Of a stretch of DNA of 44,186 bases, positions 19,625 through 28,377 are shown piece after piece. The stretch spans positions 1-44,186 of the forward strand of contig JAYELL010000037.1 of NCBI GenBank assembly GCA_034717495.1, given 5' to 3'. The translations under genes and the position numbers were made by a program. Origin of the DNA: Chloroflexota bacterium. GTDB lineage: Bacteria > Chloroflexota > Anaerolineae > JAAEKA01. Position 1 is the stretch's first letter, and the number at the start of each line of letters is the position of its first letter. The notes beneath the pieces are model-generated. The model did no database searches, was not told where the DNA came from, and saw only the letters and a program-made list of their open reading frames with translations.

Positions 19625-21109
19625 ATGGAGTCTTTCGCCGGCAAGCGGGTCGTCATTCTGGGTCTGGCCCGTCAGGGAACCGCACTGGCAACGTTCTTTC
19701 ACAGCCGCGGTGCCCAAGTGACGATCAGCGATCTTGCCTCGCCCGACCAGTTGGCTGAACCGCTGGCAGCCCTGGCCGGAACCGATGTGCGCCTGGTTTT
19801 GGGCGATCATCCGCCCTCCCTTTTGAACGGCTGCCACATGCTCTGTCTCAGCGGCGGCGTGCCACCTCAGATATCATTGGTTCGGGCGGCGCGCCGGCAG
19901 GGCATTCGGCTCAGTAACGATGCTCTGTTGACAATTGCCGGGAGTCCGGCGCCAACCGTTGGCATTACCGGCTCAAGTGGCAAAACGACAACGACGACTC
20001 TGGTGGGTCTTATGCTGGAAGCCAGTGGTTTGAAGGCTCCCGTTGATGGTCGTCGGCACAGCGGGCCAGGTGCCCACCGGGCCCATGTATGGGTGGGCGG
20101 TAACATCGGAATCCCGCTGATCGACCGGCTGGATCAGGCGGAGCGAAACGATATTCTCGTGTTGGAACTATCCAGCTTTCAACTGGAGCTATTTGACGAG
20201 ATGGCAGGCGGAAGTTCATTGAGCCCCCACATTGCGACGGTCTTGAACGTGACACCAAATCACCTGGATCGACACCCGTCGATGGCCAATTATACAGCCT
20301 GTAAGGCCAATATTCTTCGCTGGCAGCACGCAGATGATGTTGCGGTGTTGGGCAGCGACAATGAAATTACAGGAAGGTGGCTACGGGAATTGCAGGTGAC
20401 CATCGAGGCCGGCCAGGGGCAGCAGGCCCTGAACTTTGCCATCGAGGGTCAAATCGTGGGCTTCGGCTTCCAGCGCAACGCATCCGACGGCTGCTGGCTG
20501 GACGGAGAACAGTTGATGTGGCAGTACCAGGGGCAGGAGCATCCTGTCGTTGATGTAACCGATATTGGGCTTCCAGGCCGCCATAACGTTCTCAACGTCA
20601 TGGCGGCGTGCGCCACAGCAGGCGCTGCCGGTGCATCGTCCGAGGCGATGCGCAAGGTGGCACGTACCTTTGCCGGCGTTCCTCACCGTCTTGAATTGGT
20701 CCGCGAGGCCAATGGCGTCGTCTGGATCAACGATTCTATTGCCACCACCCCGGAGCGTGCGGCGGCAGCACTGCACAGCTTCGATCAGCCGATCATTCTC
20801 TTAGCTGGTGGCCGCGACAAAAAACTCTCCTGGACCGGGTTTTCCAGCCTGGTTCTCCAGAAAGTAAAACACCTGATTCTGTTTGGCGAAGCGGCCGGCC
20901 TGATTTGGGAGTCGGTTGTCCATGCCAGACCTGAACCAGATATCGAGATCGTTCGGTGCGAGAACCTGGCCGATGCCGTTGAGGAAGCAGCCCGGGTAGC
21001 CAGGCCAGGTGACCTGGTGTTGTTATCTCCAGGCGGCACAAGTTACGATGCCTACAGAGATTTCGAGGCGAGAGGTAACCACTATCGCCGGTTGGTGGCA
21101 GCTCTTTAG
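19625..21109 (+). CDS. murD: UDP-MurNAc-L-Ala:D-Glu ligase MurD
   Basis: MurD adds D-glutamate to UDP-MurNAc-L-Ala. The 494-aa protein has an N-terminal Rossmann-type segment (KRVVILGLARQG, residues 6-17) and the ATP loop GITGSSGKTTTT near residue 118. It continues with GGNIGIPL, ELSSFQLE, NVTPNHLDRH and INDSIATTPE. At 494 aa it is about 45-50 longer than E. coli MurD. Part of the excess is a Gly/His/Arg-rich stretch between the P-loop helix and GGNIG (near 141-158). The ATG at 19625 begins right at the conserved N-terminus. There is no visible Shine-Dalgarno; the upstream bases are AT-rich. An upstream start would overlap mraY. Confidence 0.94.
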   Translation: MESFAGKRVVILGLARQGTALATFFHSRGAQVTISDLASPDQLAEPLAALAGTDVRLVLGDHPPSLLNGCHMLCLSGGVPPQISLVRAARRQGIRLSNDALLTIAGSPAPTVGITGSSGKTTTTTLVGLMLEASGLKAPVDGRRHSGPGAHRAHVWVGGNIGIPLIDRLDQAERNDILVLELSSFQLELFDEMAGGSSLSPHIATVLNVTPNHLDRHPSMANYTACKANILRWQHADDVAVLGSDNEITGRWLRELQVTIEAGQGQQALNFAIEGQIVGFGFQRNASDGCWLDGEQLMWQYQGQEHPVVDVTDIGLPGRHNVLNVMAACATAGAAGASSEAMRKVARTFAGVPHRLELVREANGVVWINDSIATTPERAAAALHSFDQPIILLAGGRDKKLSWTGFSSLVLQKVKHLILFGEAAGLIWESVVHARPEPDIEIVRCENLADAVEEAARVARPGDLVLLSPGGTSYDAYRDFEARGNHYRRLVAAL

Positions 21110-21138
21110 GCAGGCGGTCAGAACTACGGGAACGTCCT

Positions 21139-22605
21139 ATGGCGACATTATCGAAGAAACCGTCGAAGTCACGTCAAAAACGTAATACTATCTCAGGAAC
21201 CGAAATTGCCCGCTACGATTTCGTGTTGATGGGCGTGGTAGCCATATTGGTCGGACTGGGCCTGGTCATGATCTTCAGTGCCAGTTTTGAGGAAGCCAAC
21301 CGCACCTGGGGGAAATCAACCTGGTACTTTCTCCGACAGCTCCAATGGCTGGCCGTCGGCGGTGTTGCGATGGTCATCCTGGCCCTGATCGACTATCGAA
21401 TCCTGCACCATTTCGCGCTGCTGATCATGATCGTTACTCTGGGTGTTCTGATCGCCGTGCTGCTTTTTGGCGTGGATAATCTGGGTGCCCGACGGCACCT
21501 GATTGGCACATCTGTCCAGCCCAGCGAGGTCGCCAAGCTGACGATTACGATCTACATCGCCTATTGGCTGAGTTCCAAGGGCGACCGGATAAAGAAGGTG
21601 TCTCTCGGATTGCTGCCGTTCGCGATCTTGCTGGGGCTCGTGTCGTTGCTTATTATCCTGCAACCAGACCTGGGAACCACCATGGTAATCGTGGTCACAG
21701 GATTGATCATGTATTTCGTGGCCGGCGCTGATGGCAAGCAGGTCATCGCTACTATTGTAATCGCAACGATAACCATGGTACTTGCCGTAACGCAGATCGG
21801 CTATGCCCAGAATCGCGTCGACGAATTCCTGGCCGCGATCAAAAACCCCGGAGGCGAGGGAGGGTATCAGGTGTCAGCTGCCCTGGAGGCATTTGCCAGA
21901 GGCAGATGGTTTGGGACGGGGCTGGGCGACGGCGCCAAGGATGTCCCCTTGCCCTTCACCGATAGCATATTCGCCGTCGTCGGCGAGGAACTGGGCCTCG
22001 TGGGTACCCTCCTGGTGGTAGGGCTGTTCATGGCTCTGGCCTATCGCGGCCTGCGAATCGCACTTCGTTCCCAGGATAGGTTTGGAATGGTGCTTGGCTG
22101 TGGCATCACAGGCTGGTTGGCTATTCAGGCGTTCTTCAACATGGCAGTCAATACGGCAACATTGCCGTTCAGCGGTTTGACGCTGCCTTTCATCAGTTAT
22201 GGAGGATCCTCCCTGCTGGCATGCCTGGCCGGGGTGGGTCTGTTATTGAGTATTTCAAGATATGGAACACTTGCAGAGACCTCAAAGAAACCTGCCCGGC
22301 GAGATGACAGCCAAACCGATGCGGTCAATGCGTCTGCTGGTATCGGGCGGTGGGACTGGTGGCCACGTCTATCCAATTTTGGCCGTTCTGGACGCCCTAA
22401 AAAACGGGCAAAGGGAACGGCACGATCAAGACGGGCAGGCGCTACCACCAGCTACGTCGTCAAGGCAGCCAGTTTCGGCCGAGCCGGAAAGCTCGGCGGG
22501 CGCGTTACCAGGACAAAAAGGACCATCGCTCGTCGCACCGGCACAAGCAAGCGAAAGCGCGCTGCCAATGCCAGAGCAGTCAAGAGAATCCCGCGACGAC
22601 GGTGA
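21139..22605 (+). CDS. ftsW: Septal peptidoglycan polymerase FtsW with a long basic tail
   Basis: FtsW is the SEDS glycosyltransferase that polymerises lipid II at the septum with FtsI. The core (residues about 25-378) has ten hydrophobic segments. Signatures include LIILQPDLGT (171-180), the GTGLGDGAKDVPLPFTDSIF loop (259-278), EELGLVG and LPFISYGGSSLL (349-360). The family normally ends near residue 380-400. Here the frame stays open for about 110 more residues (379-488), with some 34 Lys/Arg against about 5 acidic residues. That tail overlaps murG in another frame. Either it is a real cytoplasmic extension or the true stop was lost and the tail is by-product sequence. Confidence 0.93.
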   Translation: MATLSKKPSKSRQKRNTISGTEIARYDFVLMGVVAILVGLGLVMIFSASFEEANRTWGKSTWYFLRQLQWLAVGGVAMVILALIDYRILHHFALLIMIVTLGVLIAVLLFGVDNLGARRHLIGTSVQPSEVAKLTITIYIAYWLSSKGDRIKKVSLGLLPFAILLGLVSLLIILQPDLGTTMVIVVTGLIMYFVAGADGKQVIATIVIATITMVLAVTQIGYAQNRVDEFLAAIKNPGGEGGYQVSAALEAFARGRWFGTGLGDGAKDVPLPFTDSIFAVVGEELGLVGTLLVVGLFMALAYRGLRIALRSQDRFGMVLGCGITGWLAIQAFFNMAVNTATLPFSGLTLPFISYGGSSLLACLAGVGLLLSISRYGTLAETSKKPARRDDSQTDAVNASAGIGRWDWWPRLSNFGRSGRPKKRAKGTARSRRAGATTSYVVKAASFGRAGKLGGRVTRTKRTIARRTGTSKRKRAANARAVKRIPRRR

Positions 22606-23623
22606 GGCGGACGCGATCCTTTACATTGGCATCGATGGTGGCATCGAAGAGCAGTTGGCCCGCGGGGCCGGCATCGATTTTCGCAGCATTCAGAGTGGCC
22701 AACTGAGAGGGATGGTTCCCTGGACTGCGACGGCCAGCCTGTTGAAAATGGTGAAGGGTTCCCGGCAGGCTCGCCAACAGATTGCCGATTTTAAGCCCGA
22801 TGTCGTTTTTGTAACCGGTGGTTTCGTGACGGGTCCGGTGGTCTGGGCCGCCTGGCGAGCCGGTATTCCGGTTTTGATTTACCTGCCAGATATTGAGCCA
22901 GGCCTGGCAATCCGCCGGCTTAGCCGTTTTGCACTGAGTGTGGCGGTCACCTTCCCGGAGGTGGCAGAGCATTTTCCTGGCAAGGCTGTGGTGACAGGCT
23001 ACCCGGTGCGTCCCGAGATTCTGAAAGTGGCCCGCGATCGGATGGCAGCCAGGCACCGTATGGGACTGGCCGGGGAGAAGCCAGTTGCCCTGGTCTTCGG
23101 TGGCAGCCGCGGCGCCCGAAGCATCAATCAGGCCTTGGCCGCAGTCCTGGATGACCTTCTCGATCGTTATCAGGTGGTTCATATTACTGGTACGCTGGAT
23201 TGGCAAGCTATGCAGGATCGAATCGGAAAGCTGACGGAAGCAAAACGTCAACGCTATCATTCCTTTCCCTATTTGCACGATGACATGGGCTATGCCCTGG
23301 CGTCGGCAGATCTGGTAGTGGCGCGGGCGGGCGCTTCGACGCTTGGCGAGTTTCCCGCCTTCGGCCTTCCCAGCATCCTGGTGCCCTATCCCTATTCAGG
23401 GCAGCATCAGGATGTCAACGCCGACTATCTGGTTGACCGGGGCGCAGCGCTCAAGCTGCCAGACGCCAGACTTGAGGCCGATCTGTTGGCAACTGTTGTT
23501 GGGTTGCTTGAAAATCCGGAGAAGATTCGTTTGATGGGCAAGGCTGCCGCGTCGCTGGCTCAACCTGACGCGGCAGGCAAAATCGCCCAGGAGATACGAA
23601 GTTTGGCTGTTGGCGGCCAATAG
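22328..23623 (+). CDS. murG: UDP-GlcNAc:lipid I GlcNAc transferase MurG with N-domain insertion
   Basis: MurG converts lipid I to lipid II at the cytoplasmic membrane face. The 431-aa protein starts MRLLVSGGGTGGHVYPIL, matching the family N-terminus exactly. In-frame ATGs also occur at 22262, 22304 and 22319. None has a Shine-Dalgarno, so translation is probably coupled to ftsW. The C-terminal domain has FGGSRGARSINQ, ARAGASTLGEF and the sugar-nucleotide motif PYPYSGQHQDVNA. Residues 27-95 are a low-complexity insertion rich in P, Q, S, A and E, between the first Rossmann strand/helix and the next strand (AILYIGIDGG). MurG is usually about 350-360 aa. The first 278 bp overlap ftsW in a different frame. 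Confidence 0.93.
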   Translation: MRLLVSGGGTGGHVYPILAVLDALKNGQRERHDQDGQALPPATSSRQPVSAEPESSAGALPGQKGPSLVAPAQASESALPMPEQSRESRDDGEADAILYIGIDGGIEEQLARGAGIDFRSIQSGQLRGMVPWTATASLLKMVKGSRQARQQIADFKPDVVFVTGGFVTGPVVWAAWRAGIPVLIYLPDIEPGLAIRRLSRFALSVAVTFPEVAEHFPGKAVVTGYPVRPEILKVARDRMAARHRMGLAGEKPVALVFGGSRGARSINQALAAVLDDLLDRYQVVHITGTLDWQAMQDRIGKLTEAKRQRYHSFPYLHDDMGYALASADLVVARAGASTLGEFPAFGLPSILVPYPYSGQHQDVNADYLVDRGAALKLPDARLEADLLATVVGLLENPEKIRLMGKAAASLAQPDAAGKIAQEIRSLAVGGQ

Positions 23624-23638
23624 ACAGCGAGGAATCCA

Positions 23639-24283
23639 ATGGATGGCTTTTTTCTATTCGTATTAGCATCCATCATGGCCATCTTTGCGGTCATGGGGTA
23701 TCTGAACGGCACCAGGTGGGCAATCATTTCGCTGATTGTCCTGCTTATCGCTGCGTTTCTTGTCGAGCGGATGCCCGACCTGATTGTTGATACGTTCAAT
23801 GGCATCTACATGGGTATCATGTTGGCTATCAAGGGTGGATTAGGCGATGTCGCCAGTGGCGACCTGAACAGTGCGGGCGCCAAGCTGGAGAGCGTGGAAC
23901 CTCTCTTTTCGGGCGATTCGGAACGGTTTGCACTCTTGCTGGTGATTGGGTTTGCCGTCGCGATTGCCGTAATTCTGGCAATCATCATCAAGGAGAAGTC
24001 GGAGGTTTTTGGCGGCATTCTGGGCCTTTTTTACGGCTACATCTTGGCCGCCGTTAGCATACCGCTGATATTCGGCATCTCTGGAGCTCTCTTCCCATTG
24101 CCCTTCATTCGAAGTGGATCGGGAACAGGTACTGCGTCGGCGACCGTCAGCAGCGCTTCGGTCTTCGATCAATTCATGGCCAGCCTGGCTAACCCGGATA
24201 CCATACGGCTGATCGGGATAATGATAGCAATCGCCATTGCGATTTTTCTTTTCTTCACCGTTCGACGTGGCGTGAAGAGGTGA
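23639..24283 (+). CDS. Unknown membrane protein, dcw-cluster-associated (first of a pair)
   Basis: I do not recognise this 214-aa protein with confidence. It has about five hydrophobic segments (near residues 4-20, 27-43, 97-117, 123-149 and 191-207). A soluble loop (about 44-96) contains a Gly/Asp/Ser-rich part, and a second Gly/Ser/Thr-rich loop lies at about 158-175. The C-terminus is basic (RRGVKR), suggesting a cytoplasmic end. The start ATG has GAGGA five nt upstream. It lies 15 bp after murG and 4 bp before a second small membrane-protein gene of similar topology, so it is co-transcribed with cell-wall genes. A role in lipid II handling or division is inference from context only; CvpA-like topology is a possibility. 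Confidence 0.8.
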   Translation: MDGFFLFVLASIMAIFAVMGYLNGTRWAIISLIVLLIAAFLVERMPDLIVDTFNGIYMGIMLAIKGGLGDVASGDLNSAGAKLESVEPLFSGDSERFALLLVIGFAVAIAVILAIIIKEKSEVFGGILGLFYGYILAAVSIPLIFGISGALFPLPFIRSGSGTGTASATVSSASVFDQFMASLANPDTIRLIGIMIAIAIAIFLFFTVRRGVKR

Positions 24284-24287
24284 GGTC

Positions 24288-24803
24288 ATGGGCCCAATAG
24301 AGGTGTTTTTTCTGGTTGTAATTGGTCTGTTCGGGGCCATTGGCATTGTTCGGGGCTACCAACGGGACCTGGGCGTCACGACCATGTTGTTGCTTGCTCT
24401 CTTTGTACTCACCTTCATCCCAGACTACCTCGGCGATCAGCTGGCCAGCGTCATGACCACCCTGGGCGTTAGCCAGAGCAGTGCGGAGACAGTCTATGCC
24501 ATTTTTGCTACCGTTCTGCTCTGCATTGTTGCTTTCATTTCATACCACGGCGTGGGCCTGCTGTTCCCAGGCTCAGGACGAAACTGGTTTGTCAGCCTGC
24601 TGGTTGGTCTGTTGAACGGCTATCTTTTTGCAGGCAGCATCTGGTGGTATCTGAACGATGCGGGTTGGCCGTTGGACACTGTGGTCGAGACCTACTCGTC
24701 GACCTATCAGTTCTTGATTCAGCTCATGCCGCCGGCGATCTTCAGCTGGCCATACTTTATCTTGTTGGCAGTCGGTATGTTGATTCTTCGCGTTGTACGG
24801 TGA
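24288..24803 (+). CDS. Unknown membrane protein, possibly CvpA-like (second of a pair)
   Basis: A 171-aa protein with four or five transmembrane helices (about residues 5-22, 29-45, 68-92, 99-121 and 150-168). The N-terminal helix pair joined by GIVRGYQRDLG resembles the GYxRG turn of CvpA-type membrane proteins. The similarity is short and the call is tentative. Start ATG follows a GAGGTGAGG stretch. It begins 4 bp after the preceding membrane-protein gene and ends 4 bp before murC-murB, so all are in one transcript. The two proteins may be diverged paralogues or form a complex; nothing in the sequence gives a reaction. Confidence 0.8.
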   Translation: MGPIEVFFLVVIGLFGAIGIVRGYQRDLGVTTMLLLALFVLTFIPDYLGDQLASVMTTLGVSQSSAETVYAIFATVLLCIVAFISYHGVGLLFPGSGRNWFVSLLVGLLNGYLFAGSIWWYLNDAGWPLDTVVETYSSTYQFLIQLMPPAIFSWPYFILLAVGMLILRVVR

Positions 24804-24807
24804 TTCA

Positions 24808-27258
24808 ATGACGGAATGGGCAACAGACGTGACGCGGGCTGATCTTCTGGATCAGAAAACTGCGCCATCGACCCACATTCATCTTGTTGGTGTGGGCGGT
24901 GCCGGCATGTCAGCAATCGCCCGCATCCTTGTGGAGCGTGGATTCCAGGTCTCTGGTTCCGATCTGAATCGCTCTGCGATGAGCGATGAGTTGGCCGAGT
25001 TGGGCGCGACGGTATTCCTTGGTCACCGGGCCAGCCAGGTGTCGGGAGCCAACCTGGTGCTGATCTCGTCGGCAATACCTGAGGACAACGAGGAATCTCT
25101 GGCCGCCCGAGACGCAGGCATTCCGGTCGTGAAGCGCCGGGAGTTTCTTGGACCATTGATGACAGGGTATCGCCAGCTCTGTGTGGCTGGCACCCATGGA
25201 AAAACCACCACCAGTGCCATGCTTGCGACTCTGCTTGATGGCATCGGTGCGGAACCGAGTTTCATCGTCGGCAGCCAGATTCTTGCGTTGGGCACCGCCG
25301 CCAGGTCTGGCCGGCCAGGCGGCCCCTTCGTCGTCGAAGCTGATGAGTACGACCGGATGTTTCTGGGATTGTCCCCTGAGGTTGCACTGGTGACCAACAT
25401 TGAATGGGACCACATTGATTGCTATCCGAAAACCGAGGATTATCAGGCTGCATTTGTCGAATTTGTCGGGCAGGTGTCGCCTGATGGGGTGATCGTTTAT
25501 TGTGGTGACGATGCCGGGGCTGGCGAACTCCGGTCGGTGATCGACTCCGCCGATCACCGGTGGATATCCTATGGCCTGGGCCAGGACAACGACTGGCGTG
25601 CCCGAAGACTCGCGCCCAACGCTACGGGCGGGTCTGATTTCGAGGTCTGGCAGGGTGGCTCCCGTCTGGGTACCTGGTCCTTGCCATTGCCAGGTGAACA
25701 CAATGTTAGAAACGTTCTGGGTTCCGTTGCTGCCGCGGCCGTTGCAGGTTACAACGTTTTCACTGAACCTTACAAAAACCTTAAAATTTCGACAAAAATG
25801 GCCGGAACAGCCCGCAGGTTGGAGCAAAAAGGCAAAAGTTGTGGTATAATCGTGCTTGACGACTACGCGCACCACCCTACTGAGGTGCGAGCAACGCTGA
25901 GTGCGGTACGGCAGCGCTTTCCCCGCCGTGACGTTTGGGTTCTCTTCCAGCCCCATACTTTTAGCCGCACTCGGGCTATGCTAACCGATTTTTACAAGAG
26001 CTTTGAAAACGCTGATCATGTGCTCATCACTGATATCTACGCCGCCCGCGAGCACGATACAATGGGCGTTTCGGCGTCAGATCTGGTAACTGCGCTACGC
26101 CCTGCTGTCGACGCGCGTTACGCCGGCGATCTGGGCAAGGCCACAGGGCTGTTTTTGGAGGAATTGCGGGAAGGAGATGTCCTTATCACGATGGGAGCGG
26201 GCGATGTCACCCGGGTAGGTGATCAAGTTCTTTCCCTCTTGCGAGAACGAGAGCAACATTCGGTTGAAGATGGTTCGGTTCAGAAGCACGTGGCGCTTTC
26301 CACTGAAATTGCCCGGGCAACGGGTCTTGCCGTGCGCCACGACGAGCCGCTTGCGGCACATACCACGATGCGAATTGGCGGTCCCGCGGAGCTGTTTGTG
26401 GTTGCAGGATCATCGGAGCAACTGCTGGCAATCACGCGGCTGGCCACGGAGGTCGGCGTTCCCCATCTCATTCTGGGTGGTGGCAGCAACATCCTTGTAA
26501 GCGATGCTGGTGTCCGGGGGTTGGTGATTTTGAACGCCTCCCGGGAGGTGCGCCGCCATGAAGGGAATGTTGTCTGGGCTGAATCGGGTGTGAACCTCGC
26601 CGGATTGGCGCGTCAAGCCATGCGGTGGGGATTGGCCGGACTGGAGTGGGGAGTTAGTGTTCCTGGTACGATCGGTGGCGCGGTGGTGGGCAATGCCGGT
26701 GCTCACGGTGGCGCCATCGCCGACTGCTTGCTCCGGGCGATGGTGTGGCAAAACGGAACTCTGGTGGAGTGGCCTCTGGCCCGTTTTCAGTACGGGTACA
26801 GGTATAGCAGATTGAAAGAGGCCATTGGAACCGGAGACGGCGATTTCGTCGTGCTTTCCGCGGCATTTGAATTGACACCCGATGATCCCGATGCGATCAA
26901 TGCCCGGGCGGCCGAATACCTGGCACACCGGCGCGCAACGCAGCCCGTTGAGCCCAGTAGCGGCTCCCTTTTCCAAAACCCACCCGGTGACTTTGCCGGG
27001 AGGATTCTCGAATCTCTCGGGTTGAAGGGTCGCCGTTTGGGCAACGCTGGGTTCTCAGAGGTGCACGCTAATTTCGTAGTCAACTATGGCGGAGCCAGCG
27101 CAGCGGATGTCATCGGGTTGATCGATCTGGCTCGGGAGGCTGCCTGGCAGGATATGGGTGTGGAACTGGTGCCCGAGATTCTCTTCGTTGGCGATTGGTC
27201 CCGGCAGCCCTCTTATCAGGAGCTTTCATTATCGGTTGAGCAAGTGAATCAATCATGA
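24808..27258 (+). CDS. murC-murB: MurC-MurB fusion (UDP-MurNAc:L-Ala ligase / UDP-enolpyruvyl-GlcNAc reductase)
   Basis: One 816-aa polypeptide joins two consecutive cytoplasmic steps. MurB reduces UDP-GlcNAc-enolpyruvate to UDP-MurNAc with FAD and NADPH, and MurC then adds L-Ala with ATP. The MurC half (about 1-480) has HIHLVGVGGAGMS (23-35), ATP loop GTHGKTTT (128-135) and LDDYAHHPTE (350-359). After a charged linker (about 480-505) the MurB half has HTTMRIGGPAE (518-528), LGGGSNILVSD and VPGTIGGAVVGNAG. The proton-donor serine is S720 in GSLFQNP, and the glutamate is E790 near the end. All expected catalytic motifs are present in both halves. Start ATG chosen over an upstream TTG at 24793, which would overlap the preceding gene. 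The stop overlaps ddl (ATGA). Confidence 0.96.
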   Translation: MTEWATDVTRADLLDQKTAPSTHIHLVGVGGAGMSAIARILVERGFQVSGSDLNRSAMSDELAELGATVFLGHRASQVSGANLVLISSAIPEDNEESLAARDAGIPVVKRREFLGPLMTGYRQLCVAGTHGKTTTSAMLATLLDGIGAEPSFIVGSQILALGTAARSGRPGGPFVVEADEYDRMFLGLSPEVALVTNIEWDHIDCYPKTEDYQAAFVEFVGQVSPDGVIVYCGDDAGAGELRSVIDSADHRWISYGLGQDNDWRARRLAPNATGGSDFEVWQGGSRLGTWSLPLPGEHNVRNVLGSVAAAAVAGYNVFTEPYKNLKISTKMAGTARRLEQKGKSCGIIVLDDYAHHPTEVRATLSAVRQRFPRRDVWVLFQPHTFSRTRAMLTDFYKSFENADHVLITDIYAAREHDTMGVSASDLVTALRPAVDARYAGDLGKATGLFLEELREGDVLITMGAGDVTRVGDQVLSLLREREQHSVEDGSVQKHVALSTEIARATGLAVRHDEPLAAHTTMRIGGPAELFVVAGSSEQLLAITRLATEVGVPHLILGGGSNILVSDAGVRGLVILNASREVRRHEGNVVWAESGVNLAGLARQAMRWGLAGLEWGVSVPGTIGGAVVGNAGAHGGAIADCLLRAMVWQNGTLVEWPLARFQYGYRYSRLKEAIGTGDGDFVVLSAAFELTPDDPDAINARAAEYLAHRRATQPVEPSSGSLFQNPPGDFAGRILESLGLKGRRLGNAGFSEVHANFVVNYGGASAADVIGLIDLAREAAWQDMGVELVPEILFVGDWSRQPSYQELSLSVEQVNQS

Positions 27259-28364
27259 GCCAGGGCAAACAACGAGTAGGCATTGTATTTGGAGGTCGAT
27301 CGGGCGAACATGAGGTTAGTTTGCAGTCGGCACAATCGGTAATGGAGGCCATCGACACGGCCCGTTTTGAGGTGGTCCCAATTGCAATCGACAAACAAGG
27401 CCACTGGCTGGTTGGTGAAGCCTCTCGCCGGTTCCTGGCAACTACAATGCCGGCAAACAGTGATGCCGGAGATCGTGCGGTGGTTTCCTCCGCTGAAGTT
27501 CAAACCGGTCTGGTGCCGAAGGCCGAGTCGTTGCGAGATATTGATGTCGTTTTCCCTGTGCTTCATGGCCCGTTAGGGGAGGATGGCACCGTTCAAGGTT
27601 TATTCGAGTTGGCAGATCTTCCCTACGTGGGTTGTGGTGTTGCAGCATCGGCCGTGGCAATGGACAAAGCGTTGTGCAAGGATATCTTCGCTGCGCGAGG
27701 CTTTCTTCAGGCTGCTTTCCTGGTCGTCAAGCGTCGGGATTGGCGTGATGATCCGCGGCTCGTGATGGAGACCATCGAGAACCGCCTGGGCTTTCCCGTG
27801 TTTGTGAAGCCAGCGAATCTTGGTTCAAGCGTTGGCATCAACAAGGCTTCCGAACGGGCGAATCTGGCAAGCGCCATCGAAGATGCCGCTCGATACGATC
27901 GCAAGCTGGTCGTTGAAAAGGTTGTGCCCGCAGCGCGCGAACTCGAGGTAAGTGTACTTGGTAACGACGCCCCGATTGCATCACTGCCGGGTGAGGTCGT
28001 GCCGTGCCATGAGTTCTATGATTACGCTGCCAAGTACATTGAACCCGACTCTGAGTTGATCATTCCGGCGCCTATTTCCGATGATCTCACGGTCCATATC
28101 CGGCAACTTGCGATCGACGCATTCCAGGCTATTGATGGTGCCGGAATGGCGCGTGTCGACTTCCTTCTGGACGGTGAGACGGGTGACCTGTATCTGAACG
28201 AGGTTAACACCATTCCGGGGTTTACCGGTATCAGCATGTATCCCAAGCTGTGGCAGGCCAGTGGGTTACCTTATCCAGAACTGATCGACCGGTTGATCGA
28301 CCTGGCATTGGAACGATACGCCGATAAAAGCAGCTCAGAAACATCCTACCGGCCCAAAGGTTGA
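27255..28364 (+). CDS. ddl: D-alanine--D-alanine ligase
   Basis: Ddl makes the D-Ala-D-Ala dipeptide used by MurF. The 369-aa ATP-grasp protein begins with VGIVFGGRSGEHEVSL (Rossmann-type N-domain). It then has HGPLGEDGTVQGLFEL, MDKALCKDIFAARG, FVKPANLGSSVGINKA (nucleotide binding) and the metal site LNEVNTIPGFTGISMYP. Length is typical. It overlaps the murC-murB stop by 4 bp, so translation is coupled. It lies just upstream of ftsQ, the same order as E. coli ddlB-ftsQ. Confidence 0.96.
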   Translation: MSQGKQRVGIVFGGRSGEHEVSLQSAQSVMEAIDTARFEVVPIAIDKQGHWLVGEASRRFLATTMPANSDAGDRAVVSSAEVQTGLVPKAESLRDIDVVFPVLHGPLGEDGTVQGLFELADLPYVGCGVAASAVAMDKALCKDIFAARGFLQAAFLVVKRRDWRDDPRLVMETIENRLGFPVFVKPANLGSSVGINKASERANLASAIEDAARYDRKLVVEKVVPAARELEVSVLGNDAPIASLPGEVVPCHEFYDYAAKYIEPDSELIIPAPISDDLTVHIRQLAIDAFQAIDGAGMARVDFLLDGETGDLYLNEVNTIPGFTGISMYPKLWQASGLPYPELIDRLIDLALERYADKSSSETSYRPKG

Positions 28365-28377
28365 CGGGATAGTCATC

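Noticed and set aside
25772-25787. A 16-bp string (ACAAAAACCTTAAAAT) repeated at 32151-32166
   Set aside because: One copy is inside murC coding sequence and the other in a spacer; a single 16-bp match in 44 kb is within chance expectation.
24910-25956. Long open frame antisense to the MurC half (about 348 codons)
   Set aside because: Same reasoning; the plus strand carries an unbroken MurC.
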